51,749 nt of DNA from JBGSKV01 sp041740975 (GTDB lineage Bacteria; Bdellovibrionota_B; Oligoflexia; Oligoflexales; JALZUQ01): assembly GCA_041740975.1 (NCBI GenBank), contig JBGSKV010000111.1, positions 1 to 51,749 of the forward strand, given 5' to 3'. A program made the position numbers and the translations under genes. The notes beneath the pieces are model-generated. The model was given only the letters and a program-made list of their open reading frames with translations, ran no database searches and was not told the DNA's origin. How positions within the stretch are numbered: the stretch's first letter is position 1; each line of letters begins with the position of its first letter. Positions 17,033 to 25,241 of the stretch are shown here, piece by piece.

Positions 17033-17584
17033 GTGCTGAAGCCTGCTGTTCTTATTTTGCTAATGATATGGGCCTCATTTTCTGCATGTAAAGTTCGCGA
17101 TTCGGATGCTTCCGAAAGCGCAGCTCTTGATTATGATGAAATGAAGCAATCTAAAGAGTTTATTCTGTTAAGCGGTGTCAAGACAGGGAGTATAAAACTT
17201 CGCTGTGGACGTTTAAAAACTACAGATCGCCAGGAAGACACCAAGGATTACATTTTTGGTTATGCTGTGGATAGTCAACACCAACAATTTAGCGCATTAA
17301 CGACCAGTCAAGGTTGGCTGGGCAAGATTAAACGAAAAGTTCTTGAAGTTAAGCTTCAAGAGAGTGAACCGGGAAACAAACTAACTCCCACTCAACTGAC
17401 TCTCGCCTTGTCAAAAGTTTGTGACAGTAAAGAACGCAAAATGTATGCCTACGCCGATATAAATCAAGAAGTTCGCTCGATTTATGCTGAATGGACCTTC
17501 ATTCAAATCATGGAACAAATGATGGGCATTATTATTGATAGCGGTGAAAAATTACCGTTGGAATATGCCGACTATTTCGAATAA
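17033..17584 (+). CDS. Putative lipoprotein of unknown function
   Basis: 183 aa from GTG (GGAG lies ten bases upstream); a TTG two codons earlier is four bases from the same GGAG and cannot be excluded. The signal sequence ends in a lipobox-like ASFSAC (C19). The mature part has two further Cys (LRCGRL and KVCDSKE) that could form a disulfide, and no known motif. It starts about 20 bases after the HTH gene, so it may be co-transcribed. Its stop abuts the stop of the convergent Cys-repeat gene with no base between. Confidence 0.6.
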   Translation: MLKPAVLILLMIWASFSACKVRDSDASESAALDYDEMKQSKEFILLSGVKTGSIKLRCGRLKTTDRQEDTKDYIFGYAVDSQHQQFSALTTSQGWLGKIKRKVLEVKLQESEPGNKLTPTQLTLALSKVCDSKERKMYAYADINQEVRSIYAEWTFIQIMEQMMGIIIDSGEKLPLEYADYFE

Positions 17585-18562
17585 TTATTTGACGTCCCAG
17601 GGCTTGCCTTCAGGAAGAGATATCCACTGCTCATCGGTCAGCTCAAGAACTTTGAGTTGTGCACCCTTACCTTTGTTTTTCTTCCAGAACAACTCGGGGT
17701 CAAGCTCACGCTTACGACAAGCTTCGACTTTGTACATGCGGGAATAGAACGAAACCCATCGGCCATTGAGACCACGGCAAGCTTCATCTACAGGAATAAT
17801 ATCCACTTCTGGACCGACTTCTTTTGCCTTAGCGTACTCTTCACCGACGACGGAGTTCATTCTCCTAAATGGCTTGAACTTTTCATCATCTTGATCTTTA
17901 AATAAGCCCTGAGCGTCGTACTCGCGCACTTTACCTTTTACATCGTACTCTATAAGGCGGCCTTCTTTGTCATATTCAAGAAAGGAGCTAAACTCCTCCC
18001 ATTCTAACCCAAGGATCTCGCCGGTTAGTCCACCTTGATTCCGATGTTTGATATAGCTATCCCAGTCCGGAAAAATTTTCAGTTTACATTTTTCGACATA
18101 ATAGACATCCACATCAGAAAAAGTGACGTATTTGCCATTCAGAGCTTTACAGCTACGCAGGTTTTTCTTTTTGACATGGCTCATGGCGTCGCCCTCAGGA
18201 ATGACGGCAATGACATCTGAATCGACAATCTGGATCTTGGTTCGCCTACTCGTCAACTTGTACTGAGCATCCGCAGCATCGACGCGACGACGTTTGCAGG
18301 CTTCGACGTAATAAATATCGTCATAATAAGAAATATGCATTTTGTTATACATTCGGCAATATTTGACACGAGACTCGGCTACTTTCTTTTCATTTTGATA
18401 TTGTTTGACTGATTCTGGAATTTTGAACGGATCGTCTTCCGGTCCTTCCATATTAAATTGAATCTCTTCCGTTGTCCCAAGCGCACCAGCGGGAGTTTTT
18501 GAGTTTTGCCCAAAGCCCATCGTCGCAAAAAGACTAAAGACAATTATTAGAAAATTTTTCAT
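17585..18562 (-). CDS. Secreted protein with three Cys-pair repeats
   Basis: 325 aa with a clear signal peptide (MKNFLIIVFSLFATMGFGQ) and AGGAA eight bases before the ATG. Three copies of a unit of about 30 residues occur: YCRMYNKMHISYYDDIYYVEACKRR (split here as residues about 68-92), SCKALNGKYVTFSDV-DVYYVEKC (about 136-158) and ACRGLNGRWVSFY-SRMYKVEAC (about 261-282). Each has C, about 20 residues, then VE-x-C and basic residues. The pattern C-x-x-LNG-x-V-F-x-Y-VE-C suggests a small disulfide-closed beta module. Between repeats 2 and 3 lies YDKEGRLIEYDVKGKVREYD, like a short YD-type hairpin repeat. Function unknown; export to periplasm or surface is inferred. Confidence 0.7.
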   Translation of the reverse strand: MKNFLIIVFSLFATMGFGQNSKTPAGALGTTEEIQFNMEGPEDDPFKIPESVKQYQNEKKVAESRVKYCRMYNKMHISYYDDIYYVEACKRRRVDAADAQYKLTSRRTKIQIVDSDVIAVIPEGDAMSHVKKKNLRSCKALNGKYVTFSDVDVYYVEKCKLKIFPDWDSYIKHRNQGGLTGEILGLEWEEFSSFLEYDKEGRLIEYDVKGKVREYDAQGLFKDQDDEKFKPFRRMNSVVGEEYAKAKEVGPEVDIIPVDEACRGLNGRWVSFYSRMYKVEACRKRELDPELFWKKNKGKGAQLKVLELTDEQWISLPEGKPWDVK

Positions 18563-18763
18563 CTACAATTTCCTGAAAAAATCCTTCGGCATCGGCGAGT
18601 TTCACTCTAAATGCATCTGGACGACTGTCGAAATCGGTACATTATAGCTTTCGGATAAACACAGTGGGTTCTAAGAGTCGGCTCCCCCGGATTATGGCAA
18701 GAATGAGATGAAAATTCAGTGAAAGCAACCAGATAGGTTCGTTGTCTTGCCACCCTAAAGGCA

Positions 18764-18789
18764 GGAGTCCTTTGCAGCGCAAGGACTCC
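18764..18789. repeat. Perfect 9-bp inverted repeat
   Basis: GGAGTCCTT, an 8-base spacer, and AAGGACTCC. No T-run follows on either strand, so it is not a standard terminator. It could be part of a small RNA or an operator. Confidence 0.55.
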
Positions 18790-18810
18790 AACCCATAACT
18801 TTCCCCGATC

Positions 18811-18828
18811 AAAATAGGGAACTATTTT
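18811..18828. repeat. A/T-rich palindrome, operator-like
   Basis: AAAATAG GGAA CTATTTT, a 7-bp palindrome about 75 bases upstream of the secreted-protein start. Its position would suit a regulator site; no binding protein is implied. Confidence 0.35.
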
Positions 18829-18902
18829 CGCGCGTTAGAGGCACAACTTGTTCTGAAACTTGGGTAAGCGTATAAGGTGAGTCCCTTTGTTTGGAGTTAC
18901 CT

Positions 18903-19763
18903 ATGTGCCTCCGTATTTTTCTTGCCTTATTTTTTTTGACTTCCAGCGAGGTTTTTTTGACTTCCAGTGAGACCTTCGCTTCGCCCATCTCATGTAAAGA
19001 AATTTTCTTAGGAACTATTTTTGCAGAAACAGAAGTAAAGCCCATCACCTCCAGGCGAAGTGGCAAGTTGGTCGCTGTGAACGTCGAACACAAAGTTGGA
19101 AATTTTGAGGATGGAGACATATTTGAAGTGACCTACACTCAAAAAGCTATCACTATTTCTTATCTTCGAAGAAAAATAGATGGCACACTACCAGCCAGGA
19201 AAAGAAAATTGGATTCAATCGCATTAACTGGTACACATAAATTTTATCAGGGAATCGAACTTACGTTATTGGACGCGGACAACCCGCCTACTTTTGTTAT
19301 TCCACAGTCTCGAGAAGGAAGAGCTTTTTTTCAAGTTTTTCGATTTAATCAACTGATAAAAAATCTCGAAGTCTTAAATGAGTTTGAACTTCCTGGAGAA
19401 TTAGCCTTCGCCGAACCACTTGAAACTGCAGTCAGCGACGACGAGCTCTACAATAAAATGGCATTACTCATAAAAATGCCTAATGGAATTTATCGATTTT
19501 CTGTAATTGAATTCGTGATAGATCCAGAGAATGTGGACACGGTAACTTTTCGCAAGTTGATGCACCGAGATTTTGGATCTGCCGCCCTAACCATGGCATG
19601 GCTTACTGTCAAAACCTTTGATAAAGGCGAATATAGTTCTTTGGCTGTCATCAATACTGAATCTTCGAAGGTAGACTCTCTCGATATTTTCGATTTGACT
19701 TGGCGCTTTAGCTTTCTGGCTACGACTTTAAACACGAAGCCGCAAATCGCTAACGGCAACTAA
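18903..19763 (+). CDS. Secreted protein of unknown function
   Basis: 286 aa from the ATG with GGAG seven bases upstream; an in-frame TTG four codons earlier overlaps that site and is less likely. The signal region is odd: the hydrophobic stretch is followed by LTSSEVF LTSSETF, the product of a 21-base tandem duplication, before a likely cleavage after TFA. One Cys (PISCKE) follows near the mature start. The rest is beta-rich and without recognised motif. The 3' end overlaps the mutS2 3' end by 36 bases. Confidence 0.65.
   Translation: MCLRIFLALFFLTSSEVFLTSSETFASPISCKEIFLGTIFAETEVKPITSRRSGKLVAVNVEHKVGNFEDGDIFEVTYTQKAITISYLRRKIDGTLPARKRKLDSIALTGTHKFYQGIELTLLDADNPPTFVIPQSREGRAFFQVFRFNQLIKNLEVLNEFELPGELAFAEPLETAVSDDELYNKMALLIKMPNGIYRFSVIEFVIDPENVDTVTFRKLMHRDFGSAALTMAWLTVKTFDKGEYSSLAVINTESSKVDSLDIFDLTWRFSFLATTLNTKPQIANGN
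18931..18972 (+). repeat. 21-base tandem duplication in a signal-peptide region
   Basis: Two adjacent 21-base units, each beginning T7-GACTTCCAG and nearly identical (one core C/T difference plus the last base). The unit is a multiple of three, so the frame is kept and seven residues (LTSSE-F) are doubled. T7 runs at each unit start make this a likely slippage site. Confidence 0.8.
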
Positions 19764-21791
19764 TATCTGCAGATCGCCCACTTTCACTTCGCATTGCTTA
19801 TGATTGCGAGCTACTTTGATGATCGTACCGTCTTTTCGCAAGGTGACGATAAAAACCTTGTCGCCAACATTGGGAACTTCTAAATGTCGCATTTTACCAA
19901 CACCATCTTGATCCAGCTCCGAAATTGATTCTTTGGCTTTATCGAGATGTACTTCAATATTTTTTGCTTGCGCATTTAACTGCAAACGCTCTTGCAAATC
20001 AGACACATGCTTTTGAATGTGTTCTATGAGTTCGAGATAATCTTCACGCCAGTTTTCGAATTGCTTTGTGTAACGAGCTGCAAGCTTAGACTTAAACTCA
20101 GTTCGTTCTTGGGTAAGTAACTCGTATTCTTGTTGCCAGCGTCCGCGCATTTGTTGAGCTTCGGCAAGCCGTTCTTCGGCCTGTAAGACTCGAGATTGAA
20201 GTTCGTGATTCTGCGTATTGATTTTGGCAATCGCTTGCTCAAACTCATCATCTTGACCGCGAAGCTCCATGGCACGTTTAATAACATTCTGCGGCAAGCC
20301 AATTTTATGTGCGAGTTCCAGTCCGAGGCTTTCACCAGGAATATCCATTTGCAATCGGTAATCAAACTGCAAGGTGTCTTTGTTGTACTGCATCGCCGCA
20401 CTTCGAAACCTTGGATCATGCAGGCCCAAGGCTTTTAGGTTGGCATAGTGTGTTGTGACCACACCCAAGCTTTCTTTTGCGCAAATATCCTCCAGAATCG
20501 CCTGTCCGAGAGCCGCTCCCGTAGCATTGTCAGTACCCACCGCAAGCTCATCCAGAAGGACCAAGTCTTTGGGCCCACACTTCTGCATGATATTGTTCAC
20601 GCCTTGCAAATGCCCCGCGAATGTCGAAAGATTTTCCGCTAAGTTTTGACTGTCGCCCAATTCAAGGAAAATATTTTCGAATGGAAAAACTTCCGACGAT
20701 CCATCGACGGGCAAAAGCATCCCGGCCCGGGTCATGGCGTGGATAAGTCCTACGGTCTTGAGAATAACAGTTTTACCGCCAGCATTGGGGCCCGACACGA
20801 TAAGTAGACGTTGGTCGTCTTTGAGAGAAACATCGTTGGCGATGACTTTAGATTCGGATCGAACGGCCAAAAGCGGATGCCGAGCTTTTACGAGATTCAA
20901 TGTTGGGCGTTCACATATTTTCGGCGCATTTAATTTTATGTCTTTTGCGACTTCAGACTGCGCGAGCATGACATCGAAGTTCACCAAAGCTTGGTGATTG
21001 TTTTCCACGCCATCGATTTCGGCCCCAATTTTTGTACTGATATCACGCAGAATGCGCATGATCTCGAGCTTGTGCTCAAGCTCCAAATTTACCAACCTCT
21101 CATTCATGTCCGCTATCTCAATTGGCTCCATGAAAAGCGTTTGCTCGCTATGGGATGTGTCATAAATCTTTCCTCGCACCCGACCATGCCCATCTAATCG
21201 CACAGGCAGAACATAGCGATCCGCTCGTATCGTAAAAAAGAAGTCTTGCAGGTACTGGATATAAATTTCTTTGGTAAATAATTGGGTAATTTGACTTTCG
21301 ATGTTTTTTCGAACATTCAACAGCCCACTGCGAATCTTTGTTAACTCTGCCGAAGCGTCATCACGAAGTTCTCCGTTTGGATGAACAATATCTTCGATGG
21401 CTTTGCGAAGATGGGGCATGGGGTCTAAAAATGTTCGTAAAGCGCGAAGCGCCGACGAGCGTGACGAGAAATCACGCGCAAACGATCCCATATTCTGGGT
21501 AACTTCCAATAAAACGCCCACATCGCGAATCTGTGGCGAATCCAGAATTCCAGAGCGACGCAGGTAAGGGAAAACCGGTTCAAGCGGAGGAAGTTCGGTC
21601 AATGGCGGCTGATAGCCTGACTCCATTAAGTTGCGCAGTGATTCTTGATCCCGCCAACTCTGCTCAATAGCCTGGCGATCTAAGTCCGGAATAATTTCCA
21701 AGCAACGAATAGCGCCCGCTTGAGTCTTTGCCCGAGTGGCAACTAGGTTAAGAAGAAGAGGCCATTCGAGTTTTGTTAGGATTTCTTTCAT
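19728..21791 (-). CDS. mutS2: MutS2 ATPase lacking the Smr nuclease domain
   Basis: MutS-family ABC-type ATPase. MutS2 acts on branched DNA and recombination, or in some bacteria on collided ribosomes. 687 aa: N-terminal core and lever helices (1-300), ATPase with Walker A GPNAGGKT (334-341), signature STFAGHLQGVNNIM (about 389-402) and Walker B LVLLDE (410-415), then a Glu/Gln-rich coiled coil (about 515-630) and a small KOW-like beta domain ending in VSDLRLRV. Family members normally run to about 780 aa with a C-terminal Smr domain (DLRG ... HGKGTG); here the protein stops first. The reading frame is intact to its stop. The N-terminus begins normally (MKEILTKLEW). Confidence 0.9.
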   Translation of the reverse strand: MKEILTKLEWPLLLNLVATRAKTQAGAIRCLEIIPDLDRQAIEQSWRDQESLRNLMESGYQPPLTELPPLEPVFPYLRRSGILDSPQIRDVGVLLEVTQNMGSFARDFSSRSSALRALRTFLDPMPHLRKAIEDIVHPNGELRDDASAELTKIRSGLLNVRKNIESQITQLFTKEIYIQYLQDFFFTIRADRYVLPVRLDGHGRVRGKIYDTSHSEQTLFMEPIEIADMNERLVNLELEHKLEIMRILRDISTKIGAEIDGVENNHQALVNFDVMLAQSEVAKDIKLNAPKICERPTLNLVKARHPLLAVRSESKVIANDVSLKDDQRLLIVSGPNAGGKTVILKTVGLIHAMTRAGMLLPVDGSSEVFPFENIFLELGDSQNLAENLSTFAGHLQGVNNIMQKCGPKDLVLLDELAVGTDNATGAALGQAILEDICAKESLGVVTTHYANLKALGLHDPRFRSAAMQYNKDTLQFDYRLQMDIPGESLGLELAHKIGLPQNVIKRAMELRGQDDEFEQAIAKINTQNHELQSRVLQAEERLAEAQQMRGRWQQEYELLTQERTEFKSKLAARYTKQFENWREDYLELIEHIQKHVSDLQERLQLNAQAKNIEVHLDKAKESISELDQDGVGKMRHLEVPNVGDKVFIVTLRKDGTIIKVARNHKQCEVKVGDLQILVAVSDLRLRV

Positions 21792-21862
21792 GGCCTATAT
21801 ATAGTAAAGTGTGACAAGAATAGAAAGCTTTCAGTTATTAATCCGCACAATATGGGACTTAC

Positions 21863-22729
21863 ATGAATTTGAGCTACTACTTGTTGATGTCTAAGTTGCT
21901 TGCCCCCATCACCTGGATAGTTTTTATATTTGGCGCGGCCGTCGGTAGCTTTTTGAATGTCGTGATTTGCCGCGTTCCGAATGGTACTTTCTTTAAGTTA
22001 CCTGGCAAATCCTATACGGAGAGCCAACGTTCTTACTGCACGCACTGTAACACTTTGATCCCAATTTATTTGAATATTCCGATTGTTGGCTATCTTATTC
22101 TGCGTGGCAAAACTCGTTGCTGCGGACAGAAGCTATCGATTCAGTATCCCCTTGTAGAAGCATTTACCGCGATCATGGCAGTCGTTATCTACTGGCATTT
22201 TCCATTTCTTTCCGGCAGCCCCGGCAATTGGCAATTCGACCCAACCGAACTCTTACTGTTTAGTCATGCCGCGCTTTTTGTCACGTTGATGATTGCCTGT
22301 AGTGTCATTGACATTCATCACATGATTATTCCGGATTCCATATCCATTCCTATGATCGTCGTATCGCCTTTAATTGCGGTACTACATCCAGGGTTAGATA
22401 TCTTTTCTTCTGTTGCAGGTGTCATTTTGGGTGGCGGAAGTCTTTACTTAGTTGCCTGGATGTATTATTTGCTTCGCAAGCAAGAAGGCATGGGATTTGG
22501 CGATGTTAAGCTCCTTGCAGCGATCGGCGGTTGGCTTGGCTACCAAGCCATTTTGCCAACCATCTTGTATTCGTCAACGACAGGGGCTATTTTGGGGTTA
22601 GTTTTGATAGTCGTGAAGGGTCGTACATTTCAGGCTCAGTTGCCATTTGGACCTTTTTTAGCGGCAGGTGCTACTGTACATTTGCTCTTTGGGCATATTT
22701 TTCAAGAGTGGTTATTTCTGCCAAATTAA
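21863..22729 (+). CDS. pilD: Type IV prepilin peptidase (PilD-like)
   Basis: Inner-membrane aspartic protease that cleaves and N-methylates type IV prepilins and pseudopilins. 288 aa, usual length. N-terminal GSFLNVVICR (about 28-37), a cytosolic zinc-type loop with C59, C62 and adjacent C86-C87 (the family usually has C-x2-C twice, so the second pair is atypical), then hydrophobic helices holding catalytic D150 in CSVIDIHHMIIPD and D214 in GMGFGDVKLL. GGGA lies six bases before the ATG. First gene of a tight plus-strand run. Two pilin-like genes elsewhere in this window (26521-27186, 34801-35418) are natural substrates. Confidence 0.93.
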   Translation: MNLSYYLLMSKLLAPITWIVFIFGAAVGSFLNVVICRVPNGTFFKLPGKSYTESQRSYCTHCNTLIPIYLNIPIVGYLILRGKTRCCGQKLSIQYPLVEAFTAIMAVVIYWHFPFLSGSPGNWQFDPTELLLFSHAALFVTLMIACSVIDIHHMIIPDSISIPMIVVSPLIAVLHPGLDIFSSVAGVILGGGSLYLVAWMYYLLRKQEGMGFGDVKLLAAIGGWLGYQAILPTILYSSTTGAILGLVLIVVKGRTFQAQLPFGPFLAAGATVHLLFGHIFQEWLFLPN

Positions 22730-22739
22730 AGCTGGGAAT

Positions 22740-23612
22740 ATGTCACCACATTTTCAATCTTTTTCGTTTTCTGATTTGATGGAAGCCAGTCGACGCAGCC
22801 GCTCGCTTCCTGAGTTCATTGCTCTATGTAAGAAATTAGCCGCACATGACGCTGGGAACTGTAGGCAGTGCGAAACTTTTCATATTCGAATCGTAGAGCC
22901 CAATGGGGGCACTGAAAATAAGAAGAGCGAACACGACATTATCATTCACGCGTCTCGTCCATTGGGACCTAAAGAAAGACCGGCCTTTGAAAACCATCTC
23001 CAGGAACTCCAATCCTACATCGACCAACAGGTGGAATGGTTTGACAAATTGGAGCAAGCCAAACGGTTAGTTTATTCCGATGACGTAACAATGCTTTTTA
23101 ATAGCCGCTTCTTAAAACTGGCACTCAAGCAGGAGACGGATCGATATCACCGATACAAACAGCCATTCAGTTTGCTGTTTATCGATCTTGATAATTTTAA
23201 ACGTATCAATGACGAGTTCGGTCATCTTTCGGGAAGTAAGGTTTTGCGACAACTTGGCCAATTTATAAAATCCCACGTAAGAAATATCGATCTGGTGTTT
23301 CGTTATGGCGGTGATGAATTTGTCGTCATTCTATTGGGGGCAGTCGCTTGCGAAGCTCGAAAGATTGCCGATCGGCTTTGTGAAAAAATTGCACAGCATG
23401 AATTTAATGTCGGAGTTGGCAAAACCAGAACACTGACGGCTTCTATCGGCATTGCTTCGCTGCCCGAACATGCTCAGGATCACTTGAGCCTACTTAAGTT
23501 CGCAGACAAAAGCATGTACTATAGTAAGGAGTCCGGCAAAAATCAGGTCACCGTTTTCAGCCATGAGATCGATTGCTATGAGCAAAACTCCCAAACCGAA
23601 AGCACCTCGTGA
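22740..23612 (+). CDS. GGDEF diguanylate cyclase
   Basis: Soluble protein of 290 aa predicted to make cyclic-di-GMP from GTP. The ATG at 22740 starts just after the pilD stop. Its ribosome-binding site (GGGA) is close, so the next ATG (22779) remains possible. N-terminal 100 residues: no named domain, with Cys residues CRQC that could bind a metal or form a disulfide. A helical stalk (about 80-110) leads to GGDEF: FIDLDNFKRINDEFGH, then the active-site RYGGDEF (GGDEF at 190-194). The inhibitory I-site RNID (181-184) lies exactly five residues upstream, so product feedback is expected. The 3' end overlaps the thioesterase gene by 35 bases. Confidence 0.9.
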   Translation: MSPHFQSFSFSDLMEASRRSRSLPEFIALCKKLAAHDAGNCRQCETFHIRIVEPNGGTENKKSEHDIIIHASRPLGPKERPAFENHLQELQSYIDQQVEWFDKLEQAKRLVYSDDVTMLFNSRFLKLALKQETDRYHRYKQPFSLLFIDLDNFKRINDEFGHLSGSKVLRQLGQFIKSHVRNIDLVFRYGGDEFVVILLGAVACEARKIADRLCEKIAQHEFNVGVGKTRTLTASIGIASLPEHAQDHLSLLKFADKSMYYSKESGKNQVTVFSHEIDCYEQNSQTESTS

Positions 23613-24081
23613 GAGTTGGGTCGAAATGACCGAACTCGTTCTCCCTCAACATACCAATGCCCGTGGCACTGCCTTTGGTGGAACGGTCGTATCGTGGGTT
23701 GATATTGCAGCATCCGTTTGCGCTATGCGCCACTGCCAAAAGCCCTGCGTAACGGCCAGCATCGATGCCATGCATTTTCTGGCTCCCGTTAAACTTGGGT
23801 GGATTCTTCATATAAAAGCGTCCGTCAATTTTACAGGCCGAACTAGCTTAGAGATAGGGGTTCGCGTCGATGCAGAAAATCCTTTAACTGGAGACAAATA
23901 CCACACGGCATCGGCATACGTGACAATGGTCGCATTGGACGATCATAATAAGCCAGCTACTGTAACCCCGATTTTACTTGAGACGGATGATGAGAAAAAG
24001 CGCCACGAAGACGCCGTTGAACGTCGCCAGTTTCGCCTAAACTTGAGAGACTCTGTCCAAAAGCGCCGAGGGAAAAAGTAG
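23578..24081 (+). CDS. Hotdog-fold acyl-CoA thioesterase
   Basis: 167 aa, cytoplasmic acyl-CoA hydrolase of the YciA/ACOT type. The motif QHTNARGTAFGGTVVSWVDIA (24-44 from this start) is the family core: N-x-x-G-x-x-FGG ... D, giving the helix-end Asn and catalytic Asp region. TASIDAMHFLAPVKLG supplies the central strand. The start is the ATG just inside the end of the GGDEF gene; five codons upstream another ATG is open but does not improve the family match. It probably trims acyl-CoA in fatty-acid turnover. Stop and next start overlap by one base (TAGTG), indicating translational coupling. Confidence 0.88.
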   Translation: MSKTPKPKAPRESWVEMTELVLPQHTNARGTAFGGTVVSWVDIAASVCAMRHCQKPCVTASIDAMHFLAPVKLGWILHIKASVNFTGRTSLEIGVRVDAENPLTGDKYHTASAYVTMVALDDHNKPATVTPILLETDDEKKRHEDAVERRQFRLNLRDSVQKRRGKK

Positions 24082-24791
24082 TGGAACGAGTTCAAGAGCC
24101 AAAGACGAGGGGGCATTTGACCTCGGAGCAAGTTCGCGGGCTTTTGGAAGAAGAAAGCCACAACCTCTACGATTATCTCATGCGAATGACTGGGCAAATG
24201 GAACGTTCCGCCGAAACTTGTGAAGAAGTCGTCCGAGTCATTACGAAATGGGTTGAGCAAGAACCGGCCGTTTCCTACAAACTGATTCGAAAGAAGTTCT
24301 ACATGACGGCTCGTAGCTTTAATGCCGATATTTGGCAGGGCGATGTCGAAAATTTGGAAAACAAGGCTTATTCCGACGATCAAAATGCCAATGCAAATGC
24401 CTTACGACTTCAGTTTCTAGCGCTCGAAAAGCTTATGAATCAAATGGATGGTTTCGAACGCGAAATCATTTTACTGAAAGTGAAGTATGGCTTCGATTCT
24501 CAAGAAATTAAAGACCTTACCAAATTAACGGAAGACGTGGATCCCGTACTTTCCAAATCCCTTGCTTCCATTCAACTTCAAGAATCAGGTGCTGATATCC
24601 GGGACCAAATCGCCGCCATACCCCTTCATCCCAAACCAGAAAGTGTAACCCATCATACCCAGGCCCTTAGCCAGTTGATGCGAGATTTAAAGTCCCGACG
24701 TAGCCCTCAAGCCAACTTAGCGTTGATTTTCGGCGGACTCGGAGTCGCACTAGTGCTATTATTATTTATAAGATTCGCATTTTTCGGATGA
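24081..24791 (+). CDS. Sigma-70-like protein with a C-terminal membrane anchor
   Basis: 236 aa, GTG start overlapping the previous stop. Residues about 20-80 resemble sigma region 2 (EESHNLYDYLMRMTGQMERSAETCEEVVRVI ..., shown split), and 112-145 resemble region 4 (LEKLMNQMDGFEREIILLK then VKYGFDSQEIKDL). This is the layout of an ECF sigma factor. A linker then leads to a hydrophobic helix (212-233, ANLALIFGGLGVALVLLLFI) at the very C-terminus, followed by only three residues. A sigma-like DNA-binding half tied to the membrane would be unusual. The sigma homology is by eye and weak: the region-2 promoter-melting residues are not clear and the HTH is degenerate, so it could be a relic or a protein-binding module. 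Confidence 0.55.
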   Translation: MERVQEPKTRGHLTSEQVRGLLEEESHNLYDYLMRMTGQMERSAETCEEVVRVITKWVEQEPAVSYKLIRKKFYMTARSFNADIWQGDVENLENKAYSDDQNANANALRLQFLALEKLMNQMDGFEREIILLKVKYGFDSQEIKDLTKLTEDVDPVLSKSLASIQLQESGADIRDQIAAIPLHPKPESVTHHTQALSQLMRDLKSRRSPQANLALIFGGLGVALVLLLFIRFAFFG

Positions 24792-24797
24792 GTTAGA

Positions 24798-25238
24798 ATG
24801 TTTGCTGATATAACAAACGATCCCAGATTGGTTCTATCCACCCTCGCATTGGCCGTGGGATTTTTCAGTTTGTGTGTGTTGATGGGAACTTGGGGTTATG
24901 TCTTTTGGTTGCGAAATCGAAAACAACGATTTGTCTATCAGGTGAATTTAAATTTTGGTGAGTCACCAACCGTAGTCCATAAACCCATTTACCCGACTGA
25001 GCGTTATTATTCTTATCGTCCAGGAATAGAATACAAAAACTGGCAAGGTACGACGCATGTGTCGGCGTTATGGGATGCTTCTGAAATTTCTTTGAAAGAA
25101 AACTTCCGTCGGCAGTCACTCGGGGCTTCCTTGGCACTTTTGCGAACGATGCCACCTTCGAGCCGACTGCGGATTCTCAATAATTTGCACCTCAACAAAA
25201 AAATTCACGATCAACTCCTCAGTGAGCTTGGGATGTAA
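24798..25238 (+). CDS. Small membrane protein of unknown function
   Basis: 146 aa. One N-terminal membrane helix (about 13-37, LVLSTLALAVGFFSLCVLMG) followed by a basic anchor RNRKQR and a cytoplasmic domain. It lies six bases after the sigma-like gene and four before the symporter start, so co-expression is likely. The C-terminus (RLRILNNLHLNKKIHDQLLSELG) is helical. I do not recognise the family; it might work with the membrane-anchored sigma-like protein, by position only. Confidence 0.65.
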   Translation: MFADITNDPRLVLSTLALAVGFFSLCVLMGTWGYVFWLRNRKQRFVYQVNLNFGESPTVVHKPIYPTERYYSYRPGIEYKNWQGTTHVSALWDASEISLKENFRRQSLGASLALLRTMPPSSRLRILNNLHLNKKIHDQLLSELGM

Positions 25239-25241
25239 TTT

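Larger units (their letters stand above)
18563..18902. other. Divergent intergenic region with inverted repeats
   Basis: 340 bases between two exported-protein genes. No coding sequence is supported. Two inverted repeats, listed separately, lie on the right side, where the promoter of the downstream gene should be. Confidence 0.4.

Noticed and set aside
23557..23811. Minus-strand open frame over the thioesterase gene
   Set aside because: Antisense to the conserved hotdog core and without supporting features.
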